Below, in pieces: positions 9,134 to 18,961 of a stretch of DNA of 20,651 nucleotides (position 1 is its first letter; every line of letters starts with the position of its first letter). Origin of the DNA: Larix sibirica (lineage: Eukaryota > Streptophyta > Pinopsida > Pinales > Pinaceae); the NCBI GenBank assembly GCA_004151065.3, contig NWUY0300065611.1, forward strand, positions 1-20,651, read 5' to 3'. A model generated the notes under the pieces. The model did not search any database. It was not told where the DNA came from and saw only the letters and a list, made by a program, of their open reading frames with translations. A program made the translations under genes and the position numbers.

Positions 9134-9661
9134 TGGAATTATTGGATATGAATATAAGGGGGCTGAAAAATTGGGAATGATGGTTGGTTTGGAGACTGAT
9201 GAGGACCTCAAGAAGCATTTGGAACATAGGGTAAGATGTTTGGATTGACTGCAGAATTGCTTGGAGTCACGTTGATTCTTGGAATCAACCTAGTACCAAC
9301 CAAGCCTAAAAAAAGTGGGAAGTTCTTTATTTTTCTGTGGTTTTTTCGAGCTATCTTATCTTAGTTGTTCAGTGGCTGGCCGGGGGTTTTTTGTTGGTTT
9401 CTTTTCTCTTTTTTGGTGGGCCCTTGCGGCGTTTTCAGCTATTCCCTGTGGGGTTTTTTCATTTGGGGTTTCTTTCTGAGCTTGACGGTCCCATCACTAC
9501 AAACTAGGGTTCTATATCAGCGTCACATTCGAAGTTGTTTGGGTTTGGGGTTTGTTACTGCTGCAGTACACTACACCTACCCCGGACAAGTGGTGACACG
9601 TGTTACTCTCTCGGAAGGACACGTACTTAGGGTTTTCTGGTTGCCCCTTGTCTTGCTCGAG
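9134..9661 (+). promoter_or_regulatory. LINE C 5' leader / internal promoter region
   Basis: This stretch between the left target-site copy and the first ATG in the ORF1 frame (9662) is more GC-rich than the flanks, with repeated GGGTTT-like runs (about 9385-9650). LINEs carry their promoter inside the 5' UTR, so it probably lies here, but no specific motif can be assigned. An open frame runs through from about 9365 without an ATG and translates to a hydrophobic, low-complexity string; I take it as leader, not protein. The first 50 bases contain a short ATG frame resembling an endonuclease start (see findings). Confidence 0.5.
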
Positions 9662-11222
9662 ATGACTAACTCAAATCTTACACCTTTTACCACTTGCCCT
9701 GTTGTGGGCTTTCGAGGTCAGGAAGGAGGTTCGAAGGCTTGTGCCGATTCGGGTATTGCTCCACCATCTAGCTCTCTGGAGGGAACTAAGCGTAGGAATG
9801 GGTTGTTTGGGCAAGGGATCGACATAGAAGGCGACTGAATACCATCAAAGCAAGAGAAGGATTGGAACAATTCTTCATCGAGGAGACTGAAAATTTACAC
9901 AGGGTGGAGATGTTGTCTGGGAGGGATTTGGTAGGTCGTTTGGAATTTACCTCAGGATCAAAGGGTGAAATTTTGGAATGAGTGAACGAAAACTGGACAC
10001 CCATCTTGGGGTTGGCTCCTCGGGTAAATATTCTTCCAAACTGATGGATCATGTTCACACTCCATGGGGCGGTGCATACTAAAACCATATTGGCGAAGAA
10101 ATGGTCTTTTAAGGACGGGTCAATTTTTTTGAAGAGATGGCACATTGCATTTGATCCGGATAAGGAAAAACAGACTCATAGACACCTCTGGCTGCTCCTG
10201 CCGATTTTTCCAATTGCATTATGGACTGAAAACATTCTTATGGGGTTGGCGAATAAACTTGGGACTTTTGTCCCCTCAGATAAGCATTCTCTCTTCGGTG
10301 TTGATAGGCGGGTGGCCAGAGTGATGGTTGAGTTCGATCTGGTTATGGGCTTACCTGCAGAGGTAGCAATTTGCTATGGAAATACTAAATTTGTGTAGAG
10401 GTTAGATTATTTTCGGATGTCGTTTCGTTGCTTTCACTGTAAGGAAACAGGGCATGTTTTAGCCCGATGCCCTAACCTGCTGCGGAAGGAGGTTGATGAG
10501 CATGGCTCGGAGGCCTCGGGTGACCATTCTTTGGATGCTACTCTTCATATGGTGAACTGCTTCTCATCGTCTAGAACTAATTTGGGTAAGTCCTCCCCAA
10601 ATGCTTCTACTCCCTACAAGGATGTAACGAAAGATTAATTGTTTTTCTATGAGAACATGGAAAAATATTTAGACAAAAGAATTTTGAAGGTCATGTTAAG
10701 CTTCACCTTGGGACGGGGTGTGAGGGTTTTGGTGCTTCGGAGGATCGGGTTGCGGGATTTGACAAATGCTCTCACGGTGTCCCCCGTACCTCATGTGAGC
10801 TTTGTAAACCGCCAGGGTTGTCTGAGTCTATTTCACCCATTGTCATGGGGTCGTCGGAATCAGATAAGGTTATATGCCCTGATGGCTTGTTTGATGGGGC
10901 TTGCTTTGTGGGAGTGGAATCGGCTAACACTGGCTGTGATTCAGTTCCCGTATCTACTGATTTTTTATCCCCTTTGACTATCTACTCCAAGAATCCTTCA
11001 TCAAAAGATTGGTTTAAACTGATTTTTGACAGTCGTTTTCAAAATGTTACTCTAAGGAAGGGGTGCAGGAAACCAGGGATCACTCTTTCAACACCCGAGG
11101 ATACTTGTATTCCCGTCTCTTCCAGAATCGTCATTGTTTCAGTTAATCCCTGTACTGAATCATCCAGTACCTTGAGCGAGGCCCTTAGCGCAATTGCGCC
11201 GTTGGTGGAGGGTTTCCAATGA
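9662..11222 (+). pseudogene. LINE C ORF1 (DUF4283-like and CCHC zinc knuckle)
   Basis: ORF1 of plant LINEs encodes the RNA-binding nucleocapsid-like protein. Three frames must be joined: 9662-9838; 9841-10638 with stops at 9979-9981, 10042-10044 and 10396-10398; and 10653-11222. The middle block resembles DUF4283: GRDLVGRLEF, then KRWHIAFDPDKE, LLPIFPIALWTENIL, ANKLGTFVPSDK and RVARVMVEFDL. Directly after it is a CX2CX4HX4C knuckle (10429-10470, CFHCKETGHVLARC). The C-terminal part, open from 10653, is polar with no domain. Full size would be about 520 codons. The stop TGA (11220-11222) overlaps the ORF2 ATG by four bases. ATG 9662 is chosen as the first in-frame ATG after the hydrophobic leader. 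Confidence 0.87.
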
Positions 11223-12895
11223 CCATTCTCACTCTTAACGTTAGGGGATTGGGAAAGGTTTTTAGGACTAGGGCCTTAACCCATTTGTTCAAAACTACTA
11301 GTCCTTGTTTGATTCTTATGCAAGAAATGATGTGTGAGGAGCTTTTAGCGATTAGTGAACTTGTTGCCATCCTTCCTGGGTGGGAATTTGATACTACTAG
11401 TGCCAGTGGTATGTCAGGGGGTCTTTTGGTAGGGTGGAACCCCACATATTATAATTTTTTGGCCTTTAAAACCAACTGCTGGATTCTCCTTGATGGTTGC
11501 TGCACCTGTCTGAACTTGCAGTTATCTGTGTTCAATCTATATGGCCCTTACAAAGAGCGAGATACCTTTTGGTCAAATTTGGGAACTTCAGGAATTCTAA
11601 ACAGGCTGAACCTAATTATTGTTGGTGATATAAATTTCACATTATATGCTGGTGATGTGTGGGGGGCTCAGGCTCGGTTGGATGATTTGGAAAGATTTTT
11701 TTCAAATTTCCTTGTTTCTCATGGTTTGGTGGATGTCATTCCAGGTATCTATGCACCCACTTGGACAAATGGCCGTGTTGGAACTGACGGTATCCATAAG
11801 CGATTGGATAAATTTTTTATTAAGGAAGACTTACTAAACCGGTGGACACGACATAGATCTTGGATTGGTGATTCTAAATTTTCTGATCACTGGCCAGTGT
11901 ACTTTCAGTTTGAAGATACTCCTTGCAAATTGAAATATCCTTTTAAGTTTAATTCCTCATGGCTGAGGAACATGGAGTTTTGCAATATGGTCATATTTTT
12001 TTGGACAGGGTATGAGCAGGATATTGACTTGAATCCAGTGGATTCTTTTGTTGAGAAGCTACGCATGTTGAAGAAGGAAGCTTTCAGATGGATTAAGAAC
12101 AAACAGAGGGCTGATGGTTTGGAACTTGAAGCCTTAGAGAAACAGATCCAAGAGCTACATATTAAAAATTTTGATGGTGCTCTGAGCGTAGATATTAGTC
12201 AAAAAGTGAAATTGCTGGAACTTAAGAAGGACGAGCTTTTGGTCCAGGAGGAAATGGAGTGGAGGCTCAAGAGCCGGGCCATTTGGATTGGCTTGGGGGA
12301 TCATAACACAAAGTTTTTCTACTCCTTTGCTTCTCATAGAAGAAATAATAATTCCATATGGGATCTTTCTAATCAGGATGGGAACATGGTACATGGGATG
12401 GAAGAACTCCATGGTGCTGGAAAAACACATTTTGGCAGACTTTACTCGGATTCGGGTAGTTGTGATTTAATTACACAAATCCGGGTGGTTTGGAACTTTC
12501 TAGGGTTTGTAGATGAGGAAGCTGCTGCAAATTTAGGGAAAGAAGTTACTATGCAGGAAATTGAAGACACACTGAAAATTTTTGCCAAGGATAAGAGCCC
12601 CAGTCCAGATGGATGGACGGTAGAACTCTTCCTTGCTTTTTTCAACATTATGGGTGCGGATATCCTGAATATGGTCGAGTTTTCCAGGGTGGAGGGATAC
12701 ATTCCTAGCAGCCTTAATTCCACTTTCCTTACCTTAATTCCTAAGATGTGTAAGCCTGGTACATTTGGGGATTTTCGGCCGATTTCCCTTTGCAACCTTG
12801 CCTATAAAATAATCTCAAAGATAATATATGTCCGATTGAAGCCTATTTTATCTAGTTACATCTCTGGCGAACAGTTCGTCTTCTTAAAGGATTAG
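11219..12895 (+). pseudogene. LINE C ORF2, part 1: endonuclease and RT fingers (558 codons open)
   Basis: This is the longest uninterrupted frame in the window. The endonuclease domain (about residues 1-235) shows LTLNVRGLG, LMQEMMC (Glu), SGGLLVGW, FNLYGPY, VGDINF (Asp/Asn), APTWTNGR, KRLDKFF and SDHWPVYF, so all expected catalytic residues are present. A charged linker (about 270-390) is followed by RT fingers: KSPSPDGW, LTLIPK (motif 1) and FRPISLCNLAYKIISKI (motif 2). It ends at TAG 12893-12895 next to TAA 12896-12898, where the sister elements carry Arg-Gln-Ile, so translation would stop before the RT active site. Taken alone this piece could still encode a nicking endonuclease. Confidence 0.92.
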
Positions 12896-13966
12896 TAAAT
12901 TCTTGATGCCATTGGGACTACTCGGGAAGTAGTTCATACTATTAAGTAGAAAAAATTGAAAGCCCTGCTGGTCAAAATTGATTTGGAAAAAGCATATGAT
13001 AGGGTGGATTGGGGCTTTTTACGCTTGATTCTCATCCATATCGACATTCCCCCTTTGGTCATCTGGTGGATTATGGCTTGCAGTTCTAATAAATGGTGCT
13101 TCATCAAAGTTTTTCAAAATAAGCAGAGGAGTTCGACAGGGGTGTCTGCTACCCCACTCCTTTTTTTATTGATCATCGAGGGTTTCAACATGTTGATTGG
13201 TTTGGCTAGAACTAATGGCTCTATCCAGGGTATTAAGTTTGCAGCTGACTTATCTCTCACACAAAGCTTATTTGTGGATGATGTTTTGCTTGTTGGGTTA
13301 AGTTTGGTGGCTGAATGGAAGTGCTACAACCACATTATCACGGATTTCTGTATAGCTTCTAGTATGTTGGTAAATAATAGGAAGTCGAATATTAATTATT
13401 TTGGGATTGATGAGCACATCTTAGATGCATTTAAAAGATTGCTCCCATATAATTTTTGCCCTCTTGAAGATGGCTTTAAATACCTTGGTTACTTCTTAAA
13501 GCCATCTTCATACAAGAAGAACGACTGGTTATGGCTTGTCAAACGCGTGGAACAAAAGATCAACCTTTGGTCTTACAGGTTTCTGTCAATTGGGGGCCGA
13601 TTGACATTGGTTAAATTGGTGCTTATAGGCCTACCAGTCTACTGGTTCTCACTTCTCTAGATCTCGGCCTCTATCATTAATTGTTTGAGGAATATTTTTT
13701 ATAATTTTCTTTGGACGGGTGGTTTGGAATGTAGCAATTTGGTTATGTCCAAGTGGGAGTCTCTAGCGTTTCCAGAATGCTATGGCGGTTGGGGTATCAG
13801 GCATCTGTCTTATTTTAGCTATGCGCTCAGGATGAAAAGTTTATGGAGGGGGATGTTTGGAACTACTCTTTGGTCTAGAATACTCTCGGCAAAGTATATT
13901 AAGGGTGATGTGATAAGTTGGATTAGGAATCCATTGAAAATGACCAAGGGCACGTCCGCCATCTAG
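12896..13966 (+). pseudogene. LINE C ORF2, part 2: RT palm and thumb
   Basis: The same frame continues after the double stop with ILDAIGTTREVVHTIK, a TAG (12947-12949), then KIDLEKAYDRVDW (motif A) and FVDDVLLVG (motif C, about 13270-13296). Motif B is garbled in frame (RSSTGVSATP), but RGVRQGC reads in the neighbouring frame (13125-13145), so two compensating indels flank it. FKYLGYFLKP and FLSIGGRLTLVK mark the thumb. TAG at 13658-13660 and TAG at 13964-13966 interrupt the linker (ECYGGWGIRHL, MKSLWRGMF). The palm Asp residues remain, but motif B is lost. Confidence 0.9.
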
Positions 13967-14720
13967 GCAGGATTTATCAAAGTTTATAGTTGGCTGGCTC
14001 AGGATTTATCTTGGCGTGTTGGTAATGGTAATGATATTTTGGTGCGTATTGATCCCATTTTGGGGTTGGACAATACGTATGCACTGTCCATTGATATTAT
14101 ATTCACTCTACACATATTTGGTTAAATGCTACGCTCAGCAAAATTAAGAGACCTCTCCAGAGGGAAAATCAATCTTATTGGCTGAATGCATTGGAGTTGG
14201 GTTTTCAAGATGAAACCGCTATGGAATGGGAGTGTTACATCAATAAACTAAATGATGTTGGGTGCCGTCTGACTGAGGAAAAAGACAAGTTAATTTGGAT
14301 TTAAAAAACCCTGCTACTGGTTCATTGAATGCTAAATTAGCTTATAGGGTTATCATCCAACAATGGTGCATCTATCCTGCTAATTGGTGGTACAAAATCC
14401 CGTGGAAATGGAAAATTCCATTGAAAATCCAATGCTTCATGTGGCAGGCTCTGTGCGGCTGCTCGAAAACGTGTGAAAACTTATCTAAAAGGGGTTGGAT
14501 TGGGCCGAGTGTGTGCTTGCTATGTAATCTCATTTCGGAAACTTCAAACCATATTCTGGTTGAATGTGAGTTCACCAGATCGATATGGTATTTTATTACT
14601 TTGGAACTCCAATTATCTGAACGTTAGGGCTTGGGTCCTTTCAAATGTTGTGCTCTCAGGTGGTATCAACATTGTAAGGATATCCCTTATCTTCCTTCCG
14701 TGATTTCGTGGGAGGTATGG
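13967..14720 (+). pseudogene. LINE C ORF2, part 3: linker and zinc-binding RT region
   Basis: The frame continues as LSWRVGNGNDILVRIDPILGLD to about 14120, shifts for 14122 to about 14304 (RENQSYWLNALELGF), and shifts again into the frame used to the end of ORF2. The zinc-binding region reads WWYKIPWKWKIPLKIQCFMW, then CLLC...SNHILVEC, a complete CX2CX7HX4C cluster, and FTRSIW. LINE A has the same block order, including DPSYWLTLKDLG and LPLKIKCF, which supports one subfamily for A and C. A TAG stands at 14625-14627. Confidence 0.85.
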
Positions 14721-15329
14721 AGATCCTGAAATGAGGCCACGTTCAACAACATAAGTCCTACTTCGTCTAAATCCCGTCACAGGATTTTAGTGACCATTAA
14801 AGATTATTGCTCAACTACGACCTTGCCAAAAACCAGAGTTGAAACTGTTCCTATTATTTCTTATCATAAGCCGGTGGCGTTTTTTGATGGGTCTGAGGTG
14901 GATGGCTAGTGTGCTGTGGGGGTTGTGATTTTCATAAATAAGGAGCATTATTATACTCTCAGGCTGAACTGTGGTAGTGGTATGAATACAAAAGAGGAGT
15001 TAATTGGGCTTTGGAATGTGCTTACAATTTCACATGCCTTTGGCCTCTTTTCACTGTCCATTTATGGTGATTCAAGAGTGACGATCAAATGGGCATTGGG
15101 GGAGTGTGAGCTAAATGTTATCTCATTACATCAGTGGTGTTGTACGATCAAAGAGAAAATCAAGCGGTTCAATGAAATTTCCTTTCAACATATCTATCGT
15201 CAACATAATGCAATGGCTGATTCACTCTCAAAGGAGGCTCATGACGTCGTTGAAGGATACATCAGATGGGAGGAATTCATGGAGACTATATGCATTGAAT
15301 CTGGTTCTGAAAACTTATATTTGGATTAG
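14721..15329 (+). pseudogene. LINE C RNase H domain with all four catalytic acids
   Basis: This is the C-terminal RNase H of ORF2. The frame is continuous from the zinc-binding region, with TGA at 14727-14729 (Arg expected, as in WRSRNEA) and TAG at 14907-14909. The catalytic acids are all present: AFFDGS (Asp codon 14886-14888), NTKEELIGLW (Glu), IYGDSRVTIKW (Asp) and HIYRQHNAMADSLSKEA (Asp). It is the only one of the three copies that keeps the full Asp-Glu-Asp-Asp set. The domain after the TAG (14910-15329) is open to the natural stop at 15327-15329. Confidence 0.9.
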
Positions 15330-15519
15330 TCATGTTCTCATTTTTGGTATATGTATTGTCAGATGAGGGGGTATTATGTGGTCTAGACTGGATAAGGATA
15401 ACATTGTAAGTCAGTTTGGGAAGATCTTTGATATTAAGTCTTTCTGAAGACTTAAGTTTTTTGTACTATTTGATTCTATGAATACCAGTAGTATGTTTTT
15501 TTTTCGCTGAAAAAAAAAA
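15330..15519 (+). other. LINE C 3' UTR and A-tail
   Basis: It runs from the ORF2 stop to an A10 tail at 15510-15519. It contains a perfect hairpin at 15434-15455 and, closer to the tail, the block TGTACTATTT, ATTCTATGAATA, AGTAGTATG and a T-run. The same order is seen at the end of LINE A (2430-2475). LINE B lacks this block. Confidence 0.8.
15434..15455 (+). other. Perfect 9-bp hairpin in LINE C 3' UTR
   Basis: TTAAGTCTT (15434-15442) and AAGACTTAA (15447-15455) pair around a TCTG loop and are followed by a T-run. The arrangement resembles a terminator-like stem, but in a plant LINE it is more plausibly an RNA 3'-end structure. Confidence 0.7.
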
Positions 15520-15520
15520 T

Positions 15521-15531
15521 ATTAATATCAA
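15521..15531. repeat. Right target-site duplication of LINE C (candidate)
   Basis: ATTAATATCAA lies directly after the tail (one T at 15520 intervenes) and is identical to 9123-9133. Confidence 0.75.
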
Positions 15532-17299
15532 CACTTTGCTTATGAGGGATTTTTTTATATATATTTAGTTTTCCTCGTTTTTTTAATCAAACAATCCTTA
15601 ATCTAAATCCAAAATACCATGATTTATTTACCCATCTTTGTTCTGTTCTTATGGCCGCATATCTTTGGGTTTTTATTTTATCATTCTTTTCAAGAACGTC
15701 ATACCTAGTATGGAAGTCCTATTTGTTAGATGTATTGATGTTGAGCACTCATTAGAAGGTTCATTCTCTTGAGAACATTATTTCTTACAATTAATGATTT
15801 TGACTCTTGAGAAGTATTATGCACCCTATGAAAAGTCTCATTTTTCAAAATTTATACGATGTTATGTAATCTTTCAAAAGGTCTTTTTTAAAACTATGTG
15901 GTGTTGCACACTCAAGTACAAAAAGTCAATCCCTGTGCCAAACTACTCATATTTGATCTTTGGGGTGTTTTTTGGTTTTTGTTGATCTTCATCACACTTC
16001 TCCAAATGTCGGAACTCCTCCAAAGTTCATATTTCTAACTCATGCATGGTTGCACATCCATTCAAAAAAGATTAATATGTTGGCTCATAGCGACTATTGC
16101 ATCAAGCATTGAAAGATGCAACTTTATGAGAGTTGTGATATGACTTTGCTCTGAGTACTTTTCAAACTTATATGGCACTTATCTGAAGCATTCAACCTAT
16201 GATGACCTAATGACCATTGCACAAAATCTTAAAATGTTATCTTGTCCAAGCACAACATAATTGGACATCCAAAAGTTGTGGTGCCGTGACAGTGCAGCAT
16301 CATTGATTATCCCAATGGTTGTGATCATTTCGAAAAGTCTACAAAGTTATCATCTTTCAAGGTCTTCCAACCAATTTACTATATAAAAGTTATCTTTTAG
16401 ATTGGGGCAACCTTGTTGCAAGTTTCATAATCTGACAAGTCGAGTCATGATCAAATCTTTGCAAATCCTAATGGTTACACAAGAAACCAAAGAAAAAAAC
16501 TCAACATTTCTACCTACCAATTTTGATACCTATTAATTATTCACAAGTTGGTTACATTGTTACTCATATTCTTGTTAATCTTTTCTAATTATATTAGAAA
16601 AATAATTGTTGCCCATATTCTTTTACTTCTTCTATACCATCTTTTACTTTTTCCACCTCCTCCTCAAGAGTCTAATGATTTTGAACTTACACCATCTCCA
16701 TAGCTTCCTCAATCAATGCACACAATAGGGAAGTGACTAATGATCTAATCAACGATCCTATTATCTATTGGTTGAACTTACAACTCTGTGTAGCACCTAC
16801 CCCAGACCTACCCACTTCCTCTGTACTAAATGAGAAGACAATGACAAGCAGGCGACTCATTATCTTTCATTGGAATTGCAGAGTTTGACCATCAAGAAGC
16901 TGTTGTTATTCAATAACATGGCTGTTGTTATTTGACCATCTGACTGATTTACATGAAACAACTCCAATCTCTCACGTGATTTATATGATTTTATTGCTCC
17001 TTTGTCTATCGCTTATTCACGACAGATTGTCACCTTACTAATTGTATTTCGGGTAGTTTAAAAGTTTTACGGTAAAATTTTTAAAATAATTTATAGAAAA
17101 TTTTTAAAATTTTGGTTACAAGTTTTAAATTCTGAAATTTTAGATGATTCAAAAGTTTTAATAGTATTGAATAGGTTTTTATTATTAATATAGTTATTAG
17201 AACATAATTAAATTCAGATTTTGCAAAATAAAAAAACCAAATCATCTAATTTTTAAACAATTCCATTCTATTTAAAAAGTTTAAATTTTATTGGGTCAA
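15532..17299. other. AT-rich region without recognisable genes
   Basis: No open frame here resembles a known protein; the longest, 15794-15985, is low in complexity. Small structures seen are a direct repeat with an internal hairpin (16556-16622) and inverted AAATTTTAGATGATT-like arms at about 17135-17149 and 17238-17252. The middle part (about 15960-16900) is less AT-biased than the rest and could be a very old, unrecognisable transposon or intron relic. Confidence 0.5.
16556..16622. repeat. 18-bp direct repeat enclosing a 9-bp hairpin
   Basis: ATTGTTACTCATATTCTT (16556-16573) recurs as ATTGTTGCCCATATTCTT (16605-16622). Between them TTTTCTAAT (16581-16589) and ATTAGAAAA (16593-16601) form a perfect stem with a TAT loop. 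No function is known. Confidence 0.55.
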
Positions 17300-17575
17300 A
17301 TAGCGTTTCAGCCTGCCCGCATTTGGCGCGTCTTCGCGGTTAGTTGCCGCGGTCAGCTCAGAGGAGAGGTGGAAGTCTACACCATTCTAAGTTTCTTTAA
17401 TATCGTAAAGTTATAACTTGTCTTACTCTCTGCGACACTCCCTGTTCTTATCACCCGCAGCACCAAGAATTCTTCCCAAGAACCTGTACGGCCATCTTTT
17501 TCCTTTTAGCTTTTCACTACAGTTTGCTAAACATGGCCGAAAATTCAGCAGTTTCCATATTCGCAATTTGACCTA
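17300..17575. other. GC-rich island, possible relic of a gene start
   Basis: This stretch of about 275 bp is clearly more GC- and CpG-rich than the DNA on both sides. It contains TTTGGCGC (17322-17329), a match to the E2F site consensus, then a pyrimidine-rich stretch and ACATGGCC (ATG at 17533) in a favourable start context. The ATG frame closes after 12 codons at 17569-17571. On the minus strand another ATGGCC frame also closes early. It could be a promoter and 5' UTR fragment of a lost or captured host gene, or the edge of a first exon. I cannot assign a gene. Confidence 0.35.
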
Positions 17576-17667
17576 ACAAATTAATCAAATTCAAGCATTT
17601 TCAATTTGTAAAATTCCAACAAAAATAATTAGTTAATCTCTCAGTTTTCAATAAGGCAAGGATGTAG

Positions 17668-18600
17668 TCAAAATAAACCAATCCATTATATGATTTCAAA
17701 ATAAACAACTCTTAGGTTAATTCAGGATTTTCTTCACCTTCAACAAGACTTAATAATATACTTTATCTTTTAATGAAATAAAAATAGTATTAAAAGAAAA
17801 TTTAAATAAACAAATTTAATTAAATATCCAATTTTTAGGGAAGATATTATTTTGTTTTTTACTCTTTAAAAAAACTTAATATTAAAATAAACAAATTTAA
17901 TATATGATTTCTGTTGGGTTAAATTTAAAAAAATATTAATTTAATATTTTTTCTTTTAATAAAACAAATAATGTTAAGGAGAATCAAAATAAACAAATTT
18001 AATATATAATTTTTATTGAGTTAAATTTGGTTTCTTTCCATTTTCAAAAATACGTAATACAATATTTTATTCTTTAATAAAACAAATAATATTAAAAAAA
18101 ATCAAAATAAACCAATCCAATCTAATATCTATGTAAATATTATATTGGATTTGTTTATTAAGGAAGAATCAAAATAAACAAATCGAAACCAATATCTAAT
18201 TTCTATCAAAGATTGTATTTTGTTTCTCTTGTCTTCAAAGAAAGTTAATATTAAAAGAATATCAAAATAAACAAATCTAATATATGATTTCCATTGGGTT
18301 AAATATGGTTTTTTTCATTTTTCAAAAAGTTTTAATACAATATTTTATATAGTTTAATCAAACAAATAATATTAAAGAAGAATCAAAATAAACAAATCCA
18401 ATCCAATATCCAATTTCCATTAATAAGACTTAATATTAAAAAAGTGTCAAAATAAATAAATATAATATATGATTTTCATTAAGTTAAATAGTTTCTTTTC
18501 ATTTTCAAAAATATTTAATGCAATACTATATCTTTTAATAAAATAAATAATATTAAAGGAGAATAATATCATCATCCATAACCTCAATAAATACTAAGAC
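17668..18600. repeat. Degenerate AT-rich tandem array, composite unit about 185 bp
   Basis: TCAAAATAAA(C/T)AAAT-type blocks recur at 17668, 17883, 17983, 18102, 18169, 18262, 18383 and 18447. Two kinds alternate. Type A continues TATATGATTTCCATTGGGTTAAAT and is about 120 bp (17983, 18262, 18447). Type B continues CCAATCCAATATC and is about 64 bp (18102, 18169, 18383). The best A plus B unit, 18262 to 18447, is 185 bp. A weak further copy lies near 18663. No protein is encoded. Confidence 0.75.
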
Positions 18601-18961
18601 TCTTCATCTAAAATCAAAGCCTCTTTTAAATTATTTTATAAAACAAACAATAATAAAGAAAGTCAAAACAAACAAATCCAACATAAAAATTTAAGCTAAT
18701 AAACTCAACTTTCTAATATCATTTTTTTAATAAAAAATTTCATTAATTATATAAAAATATAGCTTTATATATGGTTGGTTAACAATTACAAAAAAAAAAA
18801 CTTGCTTTAACTTGTTTTACTTTAAAATAATCTTAAGTCAAGAGAGGTGTACATACCTTACCCTCCTCTAGATATGAACCAAAAAAACATGATCTTAATC
18901 ATTAGGCCCAATACATTTTCAATGAACATTTTTCTCTCCCACAAAACTTCATGAGTTTTCT
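18601..18961. other. AT-rich spacer
   Basis: Nothing recognisable is present apart from a run of 11 A (about 18791-18801) and the trailing, degenerate edge of the tandem array. Confidence 0.5.

Larger units (their letters stand above)
9134..15520 (+). mobile_element. LINE C: near full-length plant L1-type retrotransposon
   Basis: The element contains every part expected of a plant L1: a 5' leader, ORF1 with a DUF4283-like RNA-binding domain and a CCHC knuckle, and ORF2 with EN, RT, zinc-binding region and RNase H. A 3' UTR of about 190 bp and an A10 tail (15510-15519) follow. An 11-bp duplication brackets it. Length is about 6.4 kb. ORF2 spans about 1,370 codons, a plausible full size for an RNase H-containing L1. 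It is disabled by stops in ORF1 and ORF2, two frameshifts in ORF1 and at least two in ORF2. It is better preserved than A and B: its first 558 ORF2 codons are open. Confidence 0.94.

Noticed and set aside
9365-9661. Open frame with hydrophobic translation before ORF1
   Set aside because: It has no ATG, is rich in Phe/Gly/Trp from GGGTTT-like runs, and lies where the LINE 5' leader is expected.
12155-12795. Minus-strand frames of 91 and 117 codons antisense to ORF2
   Set aside because: They are shadows of the conserved ORF2 coding sequence on the other strand.
11219-12895. Functional standalone endonuclease gene
   Set aside because: Although 558 codons are open, it is the truncated start of LINE ORF2, with no sign of independent selection.
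15794-15985. 63-codon plus-strand frame
   Set aside because: No similarity to any known domain, no gene context, and length compatible with chance.
17668-18600. CRISPR-like or origin-iteron interpretation of the spaced repeats
   Set aside because: The spacing is irregular, the repeats are degenerate and AT-rich, and the context is a plant nuclear genome.
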